Shown here: piece by piece, positions 35,401 to 45,171 of the stretch
How positions within the stretch are numbered: the stretch's first letter is position 1
Layout of the letters: every line of letters starts with the position of its first letter
Assembly (NCBI GenBank): GCA_020628095.1
Contig: JAHDFP010000013.1
Location: 1-64,000, forward strand
DNA length: 64,000 bases
Direction of reading: 5' to 3'
From: Saprospiraceae bacterium
Lineage (GTDB): Bacteria > Bacteroidota > Bacteroidia > Chitinophagales > Saprospiraceae
Made by a program: the position numbers and the translations under genes
The notes under the pieces: generated by a model
What the model was told of the DNA's origin: nothing
The model's input: only the letters and a program-made list of their open reading frames with translations
The model's database searches: none

Positions 35401-36135
35401 ATGAAAAAACTTGTAATACTTCTGATTAGCGTTTTCTTCTTTTGCCAGAGTCAGGCACAGAAAATGGATTTTTGGTTAGATGCTGGTGCTAAGGTGCAAT
35501 ATGGAGGATCTTTATTATTCAACGGTGCCCTAGGTGATGACCCTAACTGGGATTATACCTTTACAACAGTCACTAAGTTTGGTGGTAAATTAGGTATCAA
35601 CTGGAACTATACGGGGATCTCACTAGATGTTATGGTCGGTAAAACGAGAGGTATCTTCCAAAACACGGATGCCGCTATGACTCCGGATAGAGAAGTTAGC
35701 TTGTCTACGACTGATATATATCTTTTATTCAGAGATGCGCGTAACAAAGGTTACATAGAGATAGGTCCTAAGATGTCTCTTGTCGGTGATGTAAAGAACT
35801 TTGACAAAGGAGGAAGCGAAGGTGCGGACGTTAATACAGAATACTATAATAGCATGCCTCTGGGTGCTGTATTGGGTTTCGGTACGTATGTGTTAGGTAA
35901 TGATGGAAGATTTAGTGGTATCATAGGATTGAGATTCGAGTATGGATTCAATGATATAGTAACTGCAGAAGGTGGTGCATCCTCACTTGCAGAAAACAGA
36001 CAACCTGTCAACTACATCGGCGACATGAGTAGCACTAATCCTATATTCGCAGGAATCGTATTTGAGCTTAACTGGGGTATCGGCGGTGTCGGACAAGCAC
36101 GATGTGGAGAGAGATCCAAGTTCATCTTCTTCTAA
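35401..36135 (+). CDS. Outer membrane beta-barrel-like protein
   Basis: A 244-residue exported protein (signal peptide 1-19, ending SQAQ). The mature part alternates hydrophobic and polar residues with many Gly and aromatic positions (LDAGAKVQYGGSLLF, GYIEIGPKMSLVG, GIIGLRFEYGF), as in small outer membrane barrels, and ends with Phe-Phe. I recognise no specific family. It follows the rhodanese gene and is closed by two terminator hairpins. Confidence 0.7.
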   Translation: MKKLVILLISVFFFCQSQAQKMDFWLDAGAKVQYGGSLLFNGALGDDPNWDYTFTTVTKFGGKLGINWNYTGISLDVMVGKTRGIFQNTDAAMTPDREVSLSTTDIYLLFRDARNKGYIEIGPKMSLVGDVKNFDKGGSEGADVNTEYYNSMPLGAVLGFGTYVLGNDGRFSGIIGLRFEYGFNDIVTAEGGASSLAENRQPVNYIGDMSSTNPIFAGIVFELNWGIGGVGQARCGERSKFIFF

Positions 36136-36161
36136 GGAGAATAACAAAAAAGTATAAAACG

Positions 36162-36200
36162 AAAAAAGCGTCTATCTTCTTTAAGTTAGACGCTTTTTTT
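36162..36200. terminator. Bidirectional terminator, copy A of a duplicated module
   Basis: GCGTCTA (36168-36174) pairs with TAGACGC (36187-36193), flanked by A6 and T7, so it can act in both directions. Confidence 0.85.
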
Positions 36201-36315
36201 AAATTAAAATACCTTTAATAACACCCTTTGATATATAGACATCATTTTGTGGAATGACCCCTATCTATATTTTATTTTTTTTCAGTTTTTTTTCTTTTTC
36301 ATAAAGGCTGAAACG

Positions 36316-36353
36316 AAAAAAGCGCCGACCTTCTTTAAGGTTTGCGCTTTTTA
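36316..36353. terminator. Bidirectional terminator, copy B of the duplicated module
   Basis: AAAAAAGCGC and GCGCTTTTT (stem) with an inner ACCTT/AAGGT pair around CTTTA; it shares its loop with copy A, not its stem. Confidence 0.8.
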
Positions 36354-36450
36354 TAAAATACCTTTAATAACACCCTTTGACATATAGACAGAATAATCCT
36401 ATGTCACCCCCACCTTTATTTTACATTTATTATTTTATCTATGTTTTGCA

Positions 36451-36461
36451 CTGATTATCAG
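36451..36461. promoter_or_regulatory. Palindrome CTGATTATCAG upstream of the SRPBCC gene
   Basis: Identical, on the opposite strand, to the palindrome at 11175-11185. It lies 60 bases upstream of the SRPBCC start, almost the same distance as at the NTF2-like operon (65 bases). A shared regulator is an inference. Confidence 0.4.
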
Positions 36462-36521
36462 TCATTTGTGATTAAAATTATTTTTAGATAAACCAAAGTA
36501 TGATTTCGATGTTCACTATGC

Positions 36522-36980
36522 ATGCGAGTATACAGACTGGAAAGAAAGCAAACAATTAATGTTCCAATAGAAAAAGCGTGGTCCTTTTTCTCCACGCCAG
36601 AAAATCTGGATTTATTGACACCAGATGATATGAAATTCGAGATAGTAACAGAGAGACCGATTCCTACGATGTACGAAGGACAGATATTGGACTATAAAGT
36701 AGCTCCCATACTAAATATACCAATGAAGTGGAGATCCAAAATTACCGAAGTCAAAGAAGAAAGGTTCTTTATCGATGAACAGGTCAGTGGTCCTTATAAG
36801 TTGTGGAGGCACAGGCATAGATTCGACGAGAAAGATGGAAAAACCGAGATGACTGACATCGTAGAGTATGCTCTACCCTTTTCTATCATAGGCACTATCT
36901 CGCATTTTCTGTTTGTCAAGAAAAGGCTTCAACAAATATTCAACTACCGCTATCAGAAGGTAGAAGCTCTATTCAACTAA
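36522..36980 (+). CDS. SRPBCC-family ligand-binding protein (cell-division-inhibitor-like annotation group)
   Basis: A 152-residue single-domain protein beginning MRVYRLERKQTINVPIEKAWSFFSTPENLDLLTP, the usual start of a subgroup of START-like proteins often labelled as SulA-like or ligand-binding. It has the helix-grip pattern and a C-terminal helix (RLQQIFNYRYQKVEALF). No enzyme residues are evident. Its end overlaps the convergent tpiA stop by 4 bases. A palindrome 60 bases upstream may control it. Confidence 0.8.
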   Translation: MRVYRLERKQTINVPIEKAWSFFSTPENLDLLTPDDMKFEIVTERPIPTMYEGQILDYKVAPILNIPMKWRSKITEVKEERFFIDEQVSGPYKLWRHRHRFDEKDGKTEMTDIVEYALPFSIIGTISHFLFVKKRLQQIFNYRYQKVEALFN

Positions 36981-37723
36981 AAAGACCTCATAATAGCATT
37001 AAAGCTATCTGCCTTGAGGGATGCACCACCTACAAGACCTCCATCTACATCCTCATTAGCGAATAATTCTTTGGCATTGGCAGGTTTGACACTACCTCCA
37101 TATAAGATAGATATTTTGGATGCTGTAGCACTATCGTAGTGATTAGCCAAGGCTGATCTAAGATATGCGTGCATTTCCTGAGCTTGATCGGCAGTGGCTG
37201 TGACACCTGTTCCTATCGCCCAGATTGGTTCGTAAGCTATTATGATATTAGAGACTTCTTCTGTAGTGAGATGTAAGATATTTTCTTTTAGTTGGGTCAG
37301 GACATAGTCTTTGTGCAATTCCCTCTCTCTGACTTCCAGAGGTTCTCCGCAACAAAATATAGGGGTCAGGCCATGCTCCAAGCATAGATCTATTTTCTTT
37401 TTGATAATATCATTAGTCTCTCCATTGTATTGTCGGCGCTCGGAGTGTCCGATAAGGCAATGCGTTATACCCATCGACTGCAACATCTGGAATGATATTT
37501 CGCCTGTATAAGCTCCTGATTGCTCGTGATGTGCGTTCTGTGCGGCGACAATGATTCTGCTATCAGAGGTAGACTCTAGGGCTAAGGACAAATAACAGCT
37601 TGGCACAGCCACGATTACTTTGGTATCTCCTATACCGTCTAAGGATAATCCTTCTATAAGTGTTGCTGCACTTGTCTTATCGAGGTTCATTTTCCAGTTT
37701 CCCGCTGCTATTTTTGATCTCAT
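36977..37723 (-). CDS. tpiA: Triosephosphate isomerase
   Basis: A 248-residue glycolytic enzyme interconverting dihydroxyacetone phosphate and glyceraldehyde 3-phosphate. All catalytic parts are present: Asn9 and Lys11 in GNWKMN, His93 in IGHSERR, Glu165 in AYEPIWAIGTG, and the phosphate-binding loop YGGSVKPAN with GGLVGGASL near the end. It is divergent from ppk1, with a 73-base shared upstream region. Confidence 0.98.
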   Translation of the reverse strand: MRSKIAAGNWKMNLDKTSAATLIEGLSLDGIGDTKVIVAVPSCYLSLALESTSDSRIIVAAQNAHHEQSGAYTGEISFQMLQSMGITHCLIGHSERRQYNGETNDIIKKKIDLCLEHGLTPIFCCGEPLEVRERELHKDYVLTQLKENILHLTTEEVSNIIIAYEPIWAIGTGVTATADQAQEMHAYLRSALANHYDSATASKISILYGGSVKPANAKELFANEDVDGGLVGGASLKADSFNAIMRSF

Positions 37724-37750
37724 AAAATTGTCTGTTGAAGTATTTTTTAA

Positions 37751-37782
37751 TTTTGGCTTACTATAATACGAACCTACAATTT
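37751..37782 (+). promoter_or_regulatory. Candidate Bacteroidota promoter for ppk1
   Basis: TTTTG (37751-37755) and TACAATTT (37775-37782) are separated by 19 bases, close to the TTTG-N19-21-TAnnTTTG pattern. The implied transcript would start a few bases before the GTG at 37797, giving a very short leader. Confidence 0.4.
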
Positions 37783-37796
37783 TTTAATTTACCGAA

Positions 37797-39860
37797 GTGA
37801 AGAATAAGGGCCCATATATACATCGTGACATCAGTTGGCTGGCATTTAACTATCGAGTTCTGCAAGAAGCCAAAGATCAGAATGTACCACTCCTCGAGAG
37901 AATCAAGTTCCTGGCTATATATTCGTCTAATCTAGACGAATTTTTTCGTGTAAGGGTCGCTAATCACAAGTACCTTGTACGTGCTGGTAAGAAAACATTT
38001 AAGGATCTGGAGTTCTCACCTAAGCTCATATTATCAGAGATTATGTCCATCGTGGACGAGCAGCAGAGAGAGTTTAGTGATATTTTTCAGAATCAAATCA
38101 TACCCGAACTCAAGAAGGAAAAAATAAATATTCTCAAACGTAAAAAACTAAACCAACACCAAAAGAACTTTACAGAAACCTACTTCCACGATTATATATT
38201 ACCTCATATCCAACCCGTCCTATTAAGAGGTAAAAAGATCAAGCCCTTTCTGATGAATAGTGCCCTGTATCTGGCGCTCTACATGAAGAATAAAGACGAA
38301 GAAGACAAAGAAAAATATTACGCCATTGTCAAAATTCCCTCAGAGACACTGGGTAGATTTATTATTATACCAACTGAGGGTAAGTCTAAGGACATTATCA
38401 TTATAGACGATATTGTAAGAAACCACGTCGAAGCTATCTTCCCAGGTTATATCATAGAAGGAACCTATTCCATCAAGTTGACACGTGACGCCGAACTCTA
38501 TATAGACGATGAGTATAGCGGAGACCTCATAGAAAAAATAAGGAAGAGCCTTAATAAGCGGAACGTCGGTACCATATCCCGATTGATCTACGACAGGGAG
38601 ATGCCTTCTCACCTTATAGACTATCTCAAAGATGTATTTGACCTGACTAAGCTTGATCTACTCGAGGAAGGACGCTACCATAATAATTCTGATTTTTTTA
38701 AGTTTCCTTCTTTTGGTTTTCATCACCTCAAGGATATTCCTCTCCCGCCTGTGGAGTATAGTGCGCTGGAGAGAAGTTTCAACATCTTTGATAGTATCGA
38801 TCAGCAAGATCATCTATTGTATTATCCTTTCCATAGTTATCAGAGTGTGATTACATTCTTTGAGCAGGCATCTACAGATCCGAGAGTCACACATATCAAG
38901 ATATTCCAATATCGGGTTGCCAAGACATCCAAGATCATGAATGCCCTCATGAACGCCACCAAAAACGGAAAGCAAGTCACGGTTTTCATAGAGGTCAAAG
39001 CGCGATTTGACGAAAGGAATAATCTCAAATGGGGAGAGAAGTTGGAAGACGCAGGTGTCAATGTAATCTATAGCTTCCCTGGTGTAAAAGTCCATGCCAA
39101 GATGGCTCTTGTCAGACGTGTTGTGAATGGCGAGGAATCCTTCTACACGTACCTCAGTTCGGGCAACTTTAATGAAAACACGGCGACGCTTTACTCAGAT
39201 TTCGGTCTGTTTACGAGTGATAAAAAGATTATAGATGAGACGCTTAATGTATTCAATCTCATAGAAACCAAAACGGCACCAGATAATAGTTTCAAATATC
39301 TGGGCATCGGCACGGTCAATCTCAAACAAAAATTAGTCGCCCTGGTCAAGAGCGAAATGGAGCACGCCAAGCAAGGCAAAGAAGCCTACATCACGCTCAA
39401 GATGAACTCCCTGCAGGACGAAGAGATGATCCACCTACTGTATGAGGCAAGTCAATGCGGTGTAAAAGTTAAACTTATCGTCAGAGGTATTTGCTCTCTT
39501 GTCGCGGGCATCAAAGGGATGAGCGAAAACATCGAGGCCATCAGTATCGTCGATAGATTCCTTGAGCATGCACGGGTTTTCATATTCGGTAACAATGGTA
39601 ACGAACTGATATACATCGCTTCCTCAGACTGGATGGTGCGCAATCTGCATCACCGCATAGAGACTATGTTCCCCATCCTCGATGAAGAATTAAAGAATTT
39701 CGTGCGTATCATTATCAGAATACAACTAGAAGATAATGTCAAAGCACGATTATTAGATTTCAAAAAACTCAATAAGTATAAACGGAATAAAGGCCTGCCG
39801 GTAAGATCTCAATTCGACATCTACTATTATATCAAAAGGCGCGAGGAGAATAATAAGTAA
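37797..39860 (+). CDS. ppk1: Polyphosphate kinase 1
   Basis: A 687-residue enzyme that reversibly makes polyphosphate from ATP. It starts at GTG, giving the usual PPK1 beginning (HRDISWLAFNYRVLQEA). The two phospholipase-D-like catalytic domains are visible: PGVKVHAKMALV with the phosphorylated His433, YLSSGNFNENTATLYSD, and the second HARVFIFG motif. The length is typical. It faces the DASS transporter gene tail to tail with 35 bases between. Confidence 0.97.
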   Translation: MKNKGPYIHRDISWLAFNYRVLQEAKDQNVPLLERIKFLAIYSSNLDEFFRVRVANHKYLVRAGKKTFKDLEFSPKLILSEIMSIVDEQQREFSDIFQNQIIPELKKEKINILKRKKLNQHQKNFTETYFHDYILPHIQPVLLRGKKIKPFLMNSALYLALYMKNKDEEDKEKYYAIVKIPSETLGRFIIIPTEGKSKDIIIIDDIVRNHVEAIFPGYIIEGTYSIKLTRDAELYIDDEYSGDLIEKIRKSLNKRNVGTISRLIYDREMPSHLIDYLKDVFDLTKLDLLEEGRYHNNSDFFKFPSFGFHHLKDIPLPPVEYSALERSFNIFDSIDQQDHLLYYPFHSYQSVITFFEQASTDPRVTHIKIFQYRVAKTSKIMNALMNATKNGKQVTVFIEVKARFDERNNLKWGEKLEDAGVNVIYSFPGVKVHAKMALVRRVVNGEESFYTYLSSGNFNENTATLYSDFGLFTSDKKIIDETLNVFNLIETKTAPDNSFKYLGIGTVNLKQKLVALVKSEMEHAKQGKEAYITLKMNSLQDEEMIHLLYEASQCGVKVKLIVRGICSLVAGIKGMSENIEAISIVDRFLEHARVFIFGNNGNELIYIASSDWMVRNLHHRIETMFPILDEELKNFVRIIIRIQLEDNVKARLLDFKKLNKYKRNKGLPVRSQFDIYYYIKRREENNK

Positions 39861-39895
39861 GGAGACCCTGTATATAAGCTGTGTTGTTTGTTTAA

Positions 39896-41341
39896 TCAAC
39901 TGGGATACACCCCCAAATCCAACCCCAATATCCATCCCAACAAAAAATACACAAACACCCACAGTAGGAGCACAGAAATCATATTCATAACAACACCTGC
40001 TCTGACCATATCTTTAATCTTTAATAGACCCGAACCAAATACGACGGCATTGGGCGGTGTCGCGGCGGGCAACATAAACGCGCACGAAGCTGCGATCGTG
40101 GCTGATATCATAAGCAGATAAGGATGCACATCTATGGTCATGGCAATGGGCGCAAGAATGGGTAAGAGCATCGCTGTGGTCGCGAGATTAGAGGTTATCT
40201 CGGTCAGTAAGTTAACAGCTAGTATAAGTACAAGAACTAAAATAAAAATCGGTAAGTGCTTAAGCAGAATAAATTGACCTCCTATCCACTCAGCCAATCC
40301 AGAACTGGAAAAACCAGCGGCCAATGCCATTCCGCCACCGAATAGAATCAGAACTCCCCAAGGCATCTTAACAGCTTCCTTCCATGTCAAAAGAGTATCA
40401 CCCCCTTTATTACTTGGTATAAGACAGAGACTAATACCCGCAGTCATGGCGATCATGGTGTCATCTAACTGTGGGATGTAGTTCTGCAACCATTGACGCA
40501 TAATCAGCAGACAAGCTGTCATACCAAACACTAAGGACACCAACTTTTCTCCTTGGCGCATAGGTCCAAGGTTCGTCTTCAATCTATTTATTTCCTTGAT
40601 TCCACCGGGGAATTCCTGCATTTTAATCTTGAATGCGACTCTTGTCAGATACATCCAGGAAATAAATAACAACAAAACAGAAATGGGTAGACCGATGCTC
40701 AACCATCGCGCAAAACTAATTTCTAATCCATATAACTCTTTGATAATACCCGCAAATACAAGATTAGGCGGCGTACCAAAAAGTGTCGCAATACCACCTA
40801 TAGACGCACTGTAAGCTATCGCCAACATAAGCATTTTACCAAATAACTCGTTTTCGTTTTCTGGAGTGTCAGGATGGTCTTTGAGTTGCTTGATAATGGC
40901 AAGTCCGATGGGTAGCATCATCACACTAGTGGCTGTATTAGATATCCACATAGACATGAATGCCGTCGCCATCATAAAGCCCAATGTGATCTTAGATATA
41001 CTCGCACCGACTACAGATATAATATTGAGTGCTATGCGCTTATGTAAGTTCCATTTTTCTATGGCTATGGCTAAAAAGAAACCGCCCATGTATAGGAAGA
41101 TATATTTGTGACCATAGGCCGCCGTGGTCTCTTTGATACCTAATCCTTCTGTCAGCGGAAATAATACGATAGGTAATATTGCGGTAACCGCAATATCCGT
41201 TACCTCAAAAATCCACCACACGGCTATCCAAAACGTTGTAGCCAATATCGCAACGCCTGCGAAGCTCAGTCCTTCTGGTCTGAACAAGGTCAGAATACAT
41301 ACAAATCCTAATGGACCTAATAAAGGTGGCAACCACTTCAT
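39896..41341 (-). CDS. SLC13/DASS-family sodium:anion symporter
   Basis: A 481-residue inner-membrane transporter with about 11-12 helices, counted from the ATG at 41341; a TTG 12 codons earlier would add residues without clear use. Family marks are SNTATSVMMLPIGLA, the first Ser-Asn-Thr substrate loop, TPPNLVF, and the second loop TSNLATTAMLLP, in which SNT reads SNL. It would import dicarboxylates, sulfate or similar anions with sodium. It is downstream of menD by 51 bases and may be in the same transcript without functional relation. Confidence 0.9.
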   Translation of the reverse strand: MKWLPPLLGPLGFVCILTLFRPEGLSFAGVAILATTFWIAVWWIFEVTDIAVTAILPIVLFPLTEGLGIKETTAAYGHKYIFLYMGGFFLAIAIEKWNLHKRIALNIISVVGASISKITLGFMMATAFMSMWISNTATSVMMLPIGLAIIKQLKDHPDTPENENELFGKMLMLAIAYSASIGGIATLFGTPPNLVFAGIIKELYGLEISFARWLSIGLPISVLLLFISWMYLTRVAFKIKMQEFPGGIKEINRLKTNLGPMRQGEKLVSLVFGMTACLLIMRQWLQNYIPQLDDTMIAMTAGISLCLIPSNKGGDTLLTWKEAVKMPWGVLILFGGGMALAAGFSSSGLAEWIGGQFILLKHLPIFILVLVLILAVNLLTEITSNLATTAMLLPILAPIAMTIDVHPYLLMISATIAASCAFMLPAATPPNAVVFGSGLLKIKDMVRAGVVMNMISVLLLWVFVYFLLGWILGLDLGVYPS

Positions 41342-41392
41342 GAGGGTAAATCTAATGCGCAGAAAGAAATAGATCAATTAACAAAATCAAAG

Positions 41393-43069
41393 CTAATTAA
41401 CCTTAGTCAAAAACCTGAAATAATCTTTGAGCACCTTGTCATTCTCTAATCGGGGTGTGAGTATTTCTATAATCTGAGCTTTTCCCTTATTGGATTCAAG
41501 AAATTTAGGAAACTGCTCAGTGAGTTCCTCTTCTGATTCGGATCTAAAATAATCCAGATTATACATACGTGAAAGGTGTAAGGCCTGCGTATCATGATGC
41601 GCCTCGAAGTGCTGCTCCAATGCCGCCGTAGTATCAGGACCTGGAATGATTCTAAATATATTCCCACCGCCATTATTAATCAGGATGATTTTAAAATTAT
41701 CAGGTATGTGATGATGCCAGAAGGCATTGGAATCATAAAAGAAAGACATATCTCCAGTAATCAATACATTAAGTGTATCTGAGTGCATAGCGAAGCCCAT
41801 AGCCGTGGATGTCGATCCATCTATACCGCTTACGCCCCTATTAGAGTGATAGGTCAGATCCTTTCTCTGATCGAATAACTGTACATATCTGATGACAGTG
41901 CTATTGCTCGCATGTAACACAGCATCTTCTGGAATAGATTTCAATAGATAGTCAAAGACTCTAAGATCAGAGTAAGAGGCTTGAGATAAAAACTGATCGT
42001 GTAGGCCGCGACAAGAAACATTCTTATTTTGCCAATGAGCCTGAAAAGCCATTTCATTCTCACTTTCCGTATCAGCTATCGTGTCAAGAAATTTTTCTGT
42101 CTGTGTTTTGACATGTGCTGTCAGTCCATCGAAGGTGTCTTTGGATTTATTAGGATTGATATGCCATTGATTTTTTATAGCATAAGATGAGAACAGATTT
42201 TTAATCTTCTTAGATATAATCTGACCACCCAGATAGATGAGCAAATCAGGTTCATATTCTTTATGCGTCACTTCCAACGCGTCTATTACTCGATCTATAC
42301 ATGCTATAGATTTATCAGAATAGACATTGGATGTGGTCTCTGTCAGTAGGACGATATTATTTCTTCGGACAAGGTGGTCTAATTGTCTATTGATCGTCTC
42401 ATTAGGTATTTGCTGGCCCACAATGACAACTTTGCGTCTAGAGCTGGTCCAAATATTCTTGAGTTCCGTTTTTAGTTCAAAGGGATGTAAGTTTTGATTG
42501 CCAACATCAAAGTTAATAGCTGACTTATATTCTATTTGATTATAAAGGGGTTCTGCTAAAGGGATATTAATATGTACAGGTCCTTTGTTGGACATCATTG
42601 ATGTCTGGATAGCGTCTATTACCATCTCATCGTTGGATTGTATATCCTCTTCACTACTTGCCTCTTGTATCAGTTGATAGCTTTGCTTTATATAATTGTG
42701 ATAGACGTTATTTTGTCTCATGGACTGCCCTATTCCTTGATCTATTTTTTCCACGGGCCGATCAGCAGTTAATACGAGCAAGGGCACATATTGGTAATAT
42801 GCCTCGCAGATTGCTGGGGCATAATTAAGGGCGGCAGTCCCTGATGTGCAACATATAGCAGTCGGCAATTGGCTATGGATAGAAAGGCCCATCGCGTAAA
42901 AGGCGGCTACCCGTTCGTCAGGGATGTTATATATATTAAATCCTCCGGCCTGTGTAAATGCAATAATCAAGGGGGCATTACGACTACCAGGCGAAATCAC
43001 AACATCCCTCACGCCCATCTTTTGACATATCATGACGAGACGTGCGACGCTGAGTTTGTCGGTTGTCAT
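41393..43069 (-). CDS. menD: 2-succinyl-5-enolpyruvyl-6-hydroxy-3-cyclohexene-1-carboxylate synthase
   Basis: A 558-residue ThDP enzyme of menaquinone synthesis joining isochorismate and 2-oxoglutarate. I chose the ATG at 43069, which overlaps the menF stop as ATGA and gives the usual length; an ATG 21 codons earlier would lie inside menF. Motifs seen are ISPGSRNAPL (about 26-35), the ThDP glutamate in NIPDERVAAF, and TGDMSFFYDSNAFW of the cofactor-binding domain. Confidence 0.96.
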   Translation of the reverse strand: MTTDKLSVARLVMICQKMGVRDVVISPGSRNAPLIIAFTQAGGFNIYNIPDERVAAFYAMGLSIHSQLPTAICCTSGTAALNYAPAICEAYYQYVPLLVLTADRPVEKIDQGIGQSMRQNNVYHNYIKQSYQLIQEASSEEDIQSNDEMVIDAIQTSMMSNKGPVHINIPLAEPLYNQIEYKSAINFDVGNQNLHPFELKTELKNIWTSSRRKVVIVGQQIPNETINRQLDHLVRRNNIVLLTETTSNVYSDKSIACIDRVIDALEVTHKEYEPDLLIYLGGQIISKKIKNLFSSYAIKNQWHINPNKSKDTFDGLTAHVKTQTEKFLDTIADTESENEMAFQAHWQNKNVSCRGLHDQFLSQASYSDLRVFDYLLKSIPEDAVLHASNSTVIRYVQLFDQRKDLTYHSNRGVSGIDGSTSTAMGFAMHSDTLNVLITGDMSFFYDSNAFWHHHIPDNFKIILINNGGGNIFRIIPGPDTTAALEQHFEAHHDTQALHLSRMYNLDYFRSESEEELTEQFPKFLESNKGKAQIIEILTPRLENDKVLKDYFRFLTKVN

Positions 43070-44082
43070 ACGAGGGATTTTTTGGACAGCGCACTTACAA
43101 GGCTTTTTGCCTTTAACTCGGTTTCCATCCATTCGCTATCTGGGTTAGAATCCGATGTTATTCCTCCACCCAAATATATATAGGCTTGATTGGTGGATAA
43201 CTCCATACAACGCAAATTGACAAATAAATCCTTACGTTCTTTGCCTATCAATCCTATGACTCCGCAATAGTATCTGCGGTCATGATTTTCTATTTTCGAA
43301 ATTAATTCAATAGCATTTTGCCTAGGATAACCTGCTATGGCTGGGCTGGGGTGTAAAATGTCGATGAGCTCTCCGAGATTACCATATCTGAATCGAAACT
43401 CAGACTTAAGATGACTTACATAACCTGCTGTCACGGTTTTCACATCTGATTTGGAGTAAGATATGTTATGCTTATTAAAACATTCTTCGAAGTACAATTC
43501 TACATAACGATGCTCATCTATTTCTTTCTGAGTCCACTCTATTTCTGACGATAACTGATTCACTTTGGTACCTGCTAAGGCAACAGTTCTTATTTCATCA
43601 TCTTTCTGAGACAATAGAGACTCTGGTGTCGCTCCTATCCATATACCAATGTCAGGATGACTTATCAAATAGACGAAAGCATTGGGGTGAGTGTCTAAAA
43701 GCTGGATGAAGATATCATAAGCCGAAGAGCCCTCTGTGGGCATGGACTTAATCCTTGACAGAACCATTTTGTCCAATTCTCCATCTGTAATAGCTTGACT
43801 TAGTTGATGGTGGGTGTTAAGATAGTCTGACTTGCGAATGGTTGTCCTTTTTAGCTCTATTTGGCTCTTAATACAAAAAGGTACATTCTCATAAGTCTGA
43901 TCAAATCGGAAGGCATAATTAGGACCCTGGCTCTTGTCAAAGGCAAAAAATACAAAGTCTATATCCTCTGGCAAACTCTTATTCTCCACCAAAAGAGATT
44001 CCGCTATAACAGACAGTTCGTATCCATGCTCACCTGGCAACCTATACGCTACAAAAGCTTCTGTATCTGAAAATTGCATCAT
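43066..44082 (-). CDS. menF: Isochorismate synthase
   Basis: A 338-residue member of the chorismate-utilising family that turns chorismate into isochorismate, the first committed step of menaquinone synthesis. The C-terminal part holds WIGATPESLL (about 149-158), TVALAGTK, HPSPAIAGYPRQ (about 247-258) and YLGGGITSDSNPDSEW (about 307-322), all family signatures. It is shorter at the N-terminus than E. coli MenF, as is common in Bacteroidota. It overlaps menD by 4 bases, and 10 bases separate it from menE. Confidence 0.94.
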   Translation of the reverse strand: MMQFSDTEAFVAYRLPGEHGYELSVIAESLLVENKSLPEDIDFVFFAFDKSQGPNYAFRFDQTYENVPFCIKSQIELKRTTIRKSDYLNTHHQLSQAITDGELDKMVLSRIKSMPTEGSSAYDIFIQLLDTHPNAFVYLISHPDIGIWIGATPESLLSQKDDEIRTVALAGTKVNQLSSEIEWTQKEIDEHRYVELYFEECFNKHNISYSKSDVKTVTAGYVSHLKSEFRFRYGNLGELIDILHPSPAIAGYPRQNAIELISKIENHDRRYYCGVIGLIGKERKDLFVNLRCMELSTNQAYIYLGGGITSDSNPDSEWMETELKAKSLVSALSKKSLV

Positions 44083-44092
44083 GACCTATTCT

Positions 44093-45169
44093 TCAATAAT
44101 CTAACTTAATTCCTTTTATATTGTTTGCCACAATGTCACTTAGTATTTTCTTTCTTTTAACCTTCCCCGTCGGTGTGCGCTGCAATACATCCAAATAGTA
44201 TACACATCGTGGCATTTCGTATTTATTTAAGGCCTCTTTTACGCCATTAATTATATTACCAGTAAGCGACTCTTCTTTGCCTTCTATAAATATGCATACT
44301 TGTTTCCCAAAATCCTCATGTGGCATGCCCGCTACAAAGAAGTCAACATCTAATAATTGACTAATCTTTTCTTCTATAATCTCTGGATATACCTTTATCC
44401 CACCCGTATTAATCACATTATCATAGCGTCCTATCCAGTGAAATTGCCTTTCATCTATTATATCTACTATATCCTTAGTAAACACAGTATCAGCTAAGTG
44501 ATCCGCATCTATCACCAGACACCCCTTGTCATCCGTGGATACTCCTATCCCCTTCAAGACTTCGAAATACGGTTTGGCCTTTAGACCATTTAATGGGCGC
44601 ACCGCGATATGTGTAATCGTCTCCGTCATACCAAATCCAATAAAAATCTTGGGACGTAACCCAGGTATTATATCTTGTAATTCTCTACTTACAGGCGCAC
44701 CACCCAATAATATCTGACCGACATATTGCAACTTATCAGAATCTTGTCTAACCGCCGTCATGAGCTGATGAGGCGTCATAGGAACAAAATCAATAGGGCC
44801 TGTCAAGCCCCTTAAAATACGAGAAGCGGGTGGCACAAGCACTAAATCCAAACCTGTCGTAATCGCCCTTATCAGCATCATTGTCCCACCGATAAACTTA
44901 ACTGGCAAACCTAAAAGAGCCGTATCACCTCCACCATATCCAAAATAAGACTGTGTCATCTTGGCACTGGTGACCATAGAGGATTTCGGCAATGATATAG
45001 TCTTAGGTATTGCGCTGGTACCTGAAGTGGTAAGTATTATATTGTCCGACTTCTCATCAAACCATTCCGCACATCTATCAGCTATCTCAGACAGATAGGG
45101 GGCTGCTGATTCGTACAGTTTCTTATAGTCCTTGAACCCAATTTTCTTATCACCAATAATAAATCCCAC
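44093..45169 (-). CDS. menE: o-Succinylbenzoate-CoA ligase
   Basis: A 358-residue acyl-adenylate ligase that activates o-succinylbenzoate with CoA. The P-loop-like motif LTTSGTSAIPKT (about 46-57), IFIGFGMTET (about 176-185), WIGRYDNVINTGGIKVYPEIIE and the C-terminal RTPTGKVKRKKI with the catalytic Lys are present. It is short compared with the 450-residue norm, lacking part of the N-terminal domain, as is typical of Bacteroidota MenE. menC lies 2 bases upstream. Confidence 0.94.
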   Translation of the reverse strand: MGFIIGDKKIGFKDYKKLYESAAPYLSEIADRCAEWFDEKSDNIILTTSGTSAIPKTISLPKSSMVTSAKMTQSYFGYGGGDTALLGLPVKFIGGTMMLIRAITTGLDLVLVPPASRILRGLTGPIDFVPMTPHQLMTAVRQDSDKLQYVGQILLGGAPVSRELQDIIPGLRPKIFIGFGMTETITHIAVRPLNGLKAKPYFEVLKGIGVSTDDKGCLVIDADHLADTVFTKDIVDIIDERQFHWIGRYDNVINTGGIKVYPEIIEEKISQLLDVDFFVAGMPHEDFGKQVCIFIEGKEESLTGNIINGVKEALNKYEMPRCVYYLDVLQRTPTGKVKRKKILSDIVANNIKGIKLDY

Positions 45170-45171
45170 AA

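Larger units (their letters stand above)
36157..36390. repeat. Duplicated module of terminator plus 36-base tail
   Basis: Two copies (about 36157-36241 and 36309-36390) each contain AACGAAAAAAGCG, the loop CTTCTTTAAG, GCGCTTTTT or equivalent, then a 36-base block from AAAATACC to ATATAGACA that differs at one position (36206-36241, 36355-36390). The hairpin stems differ but both still pair. The rest of 36136-36521 is AT-rich with no gene. Confidence 0.75.
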
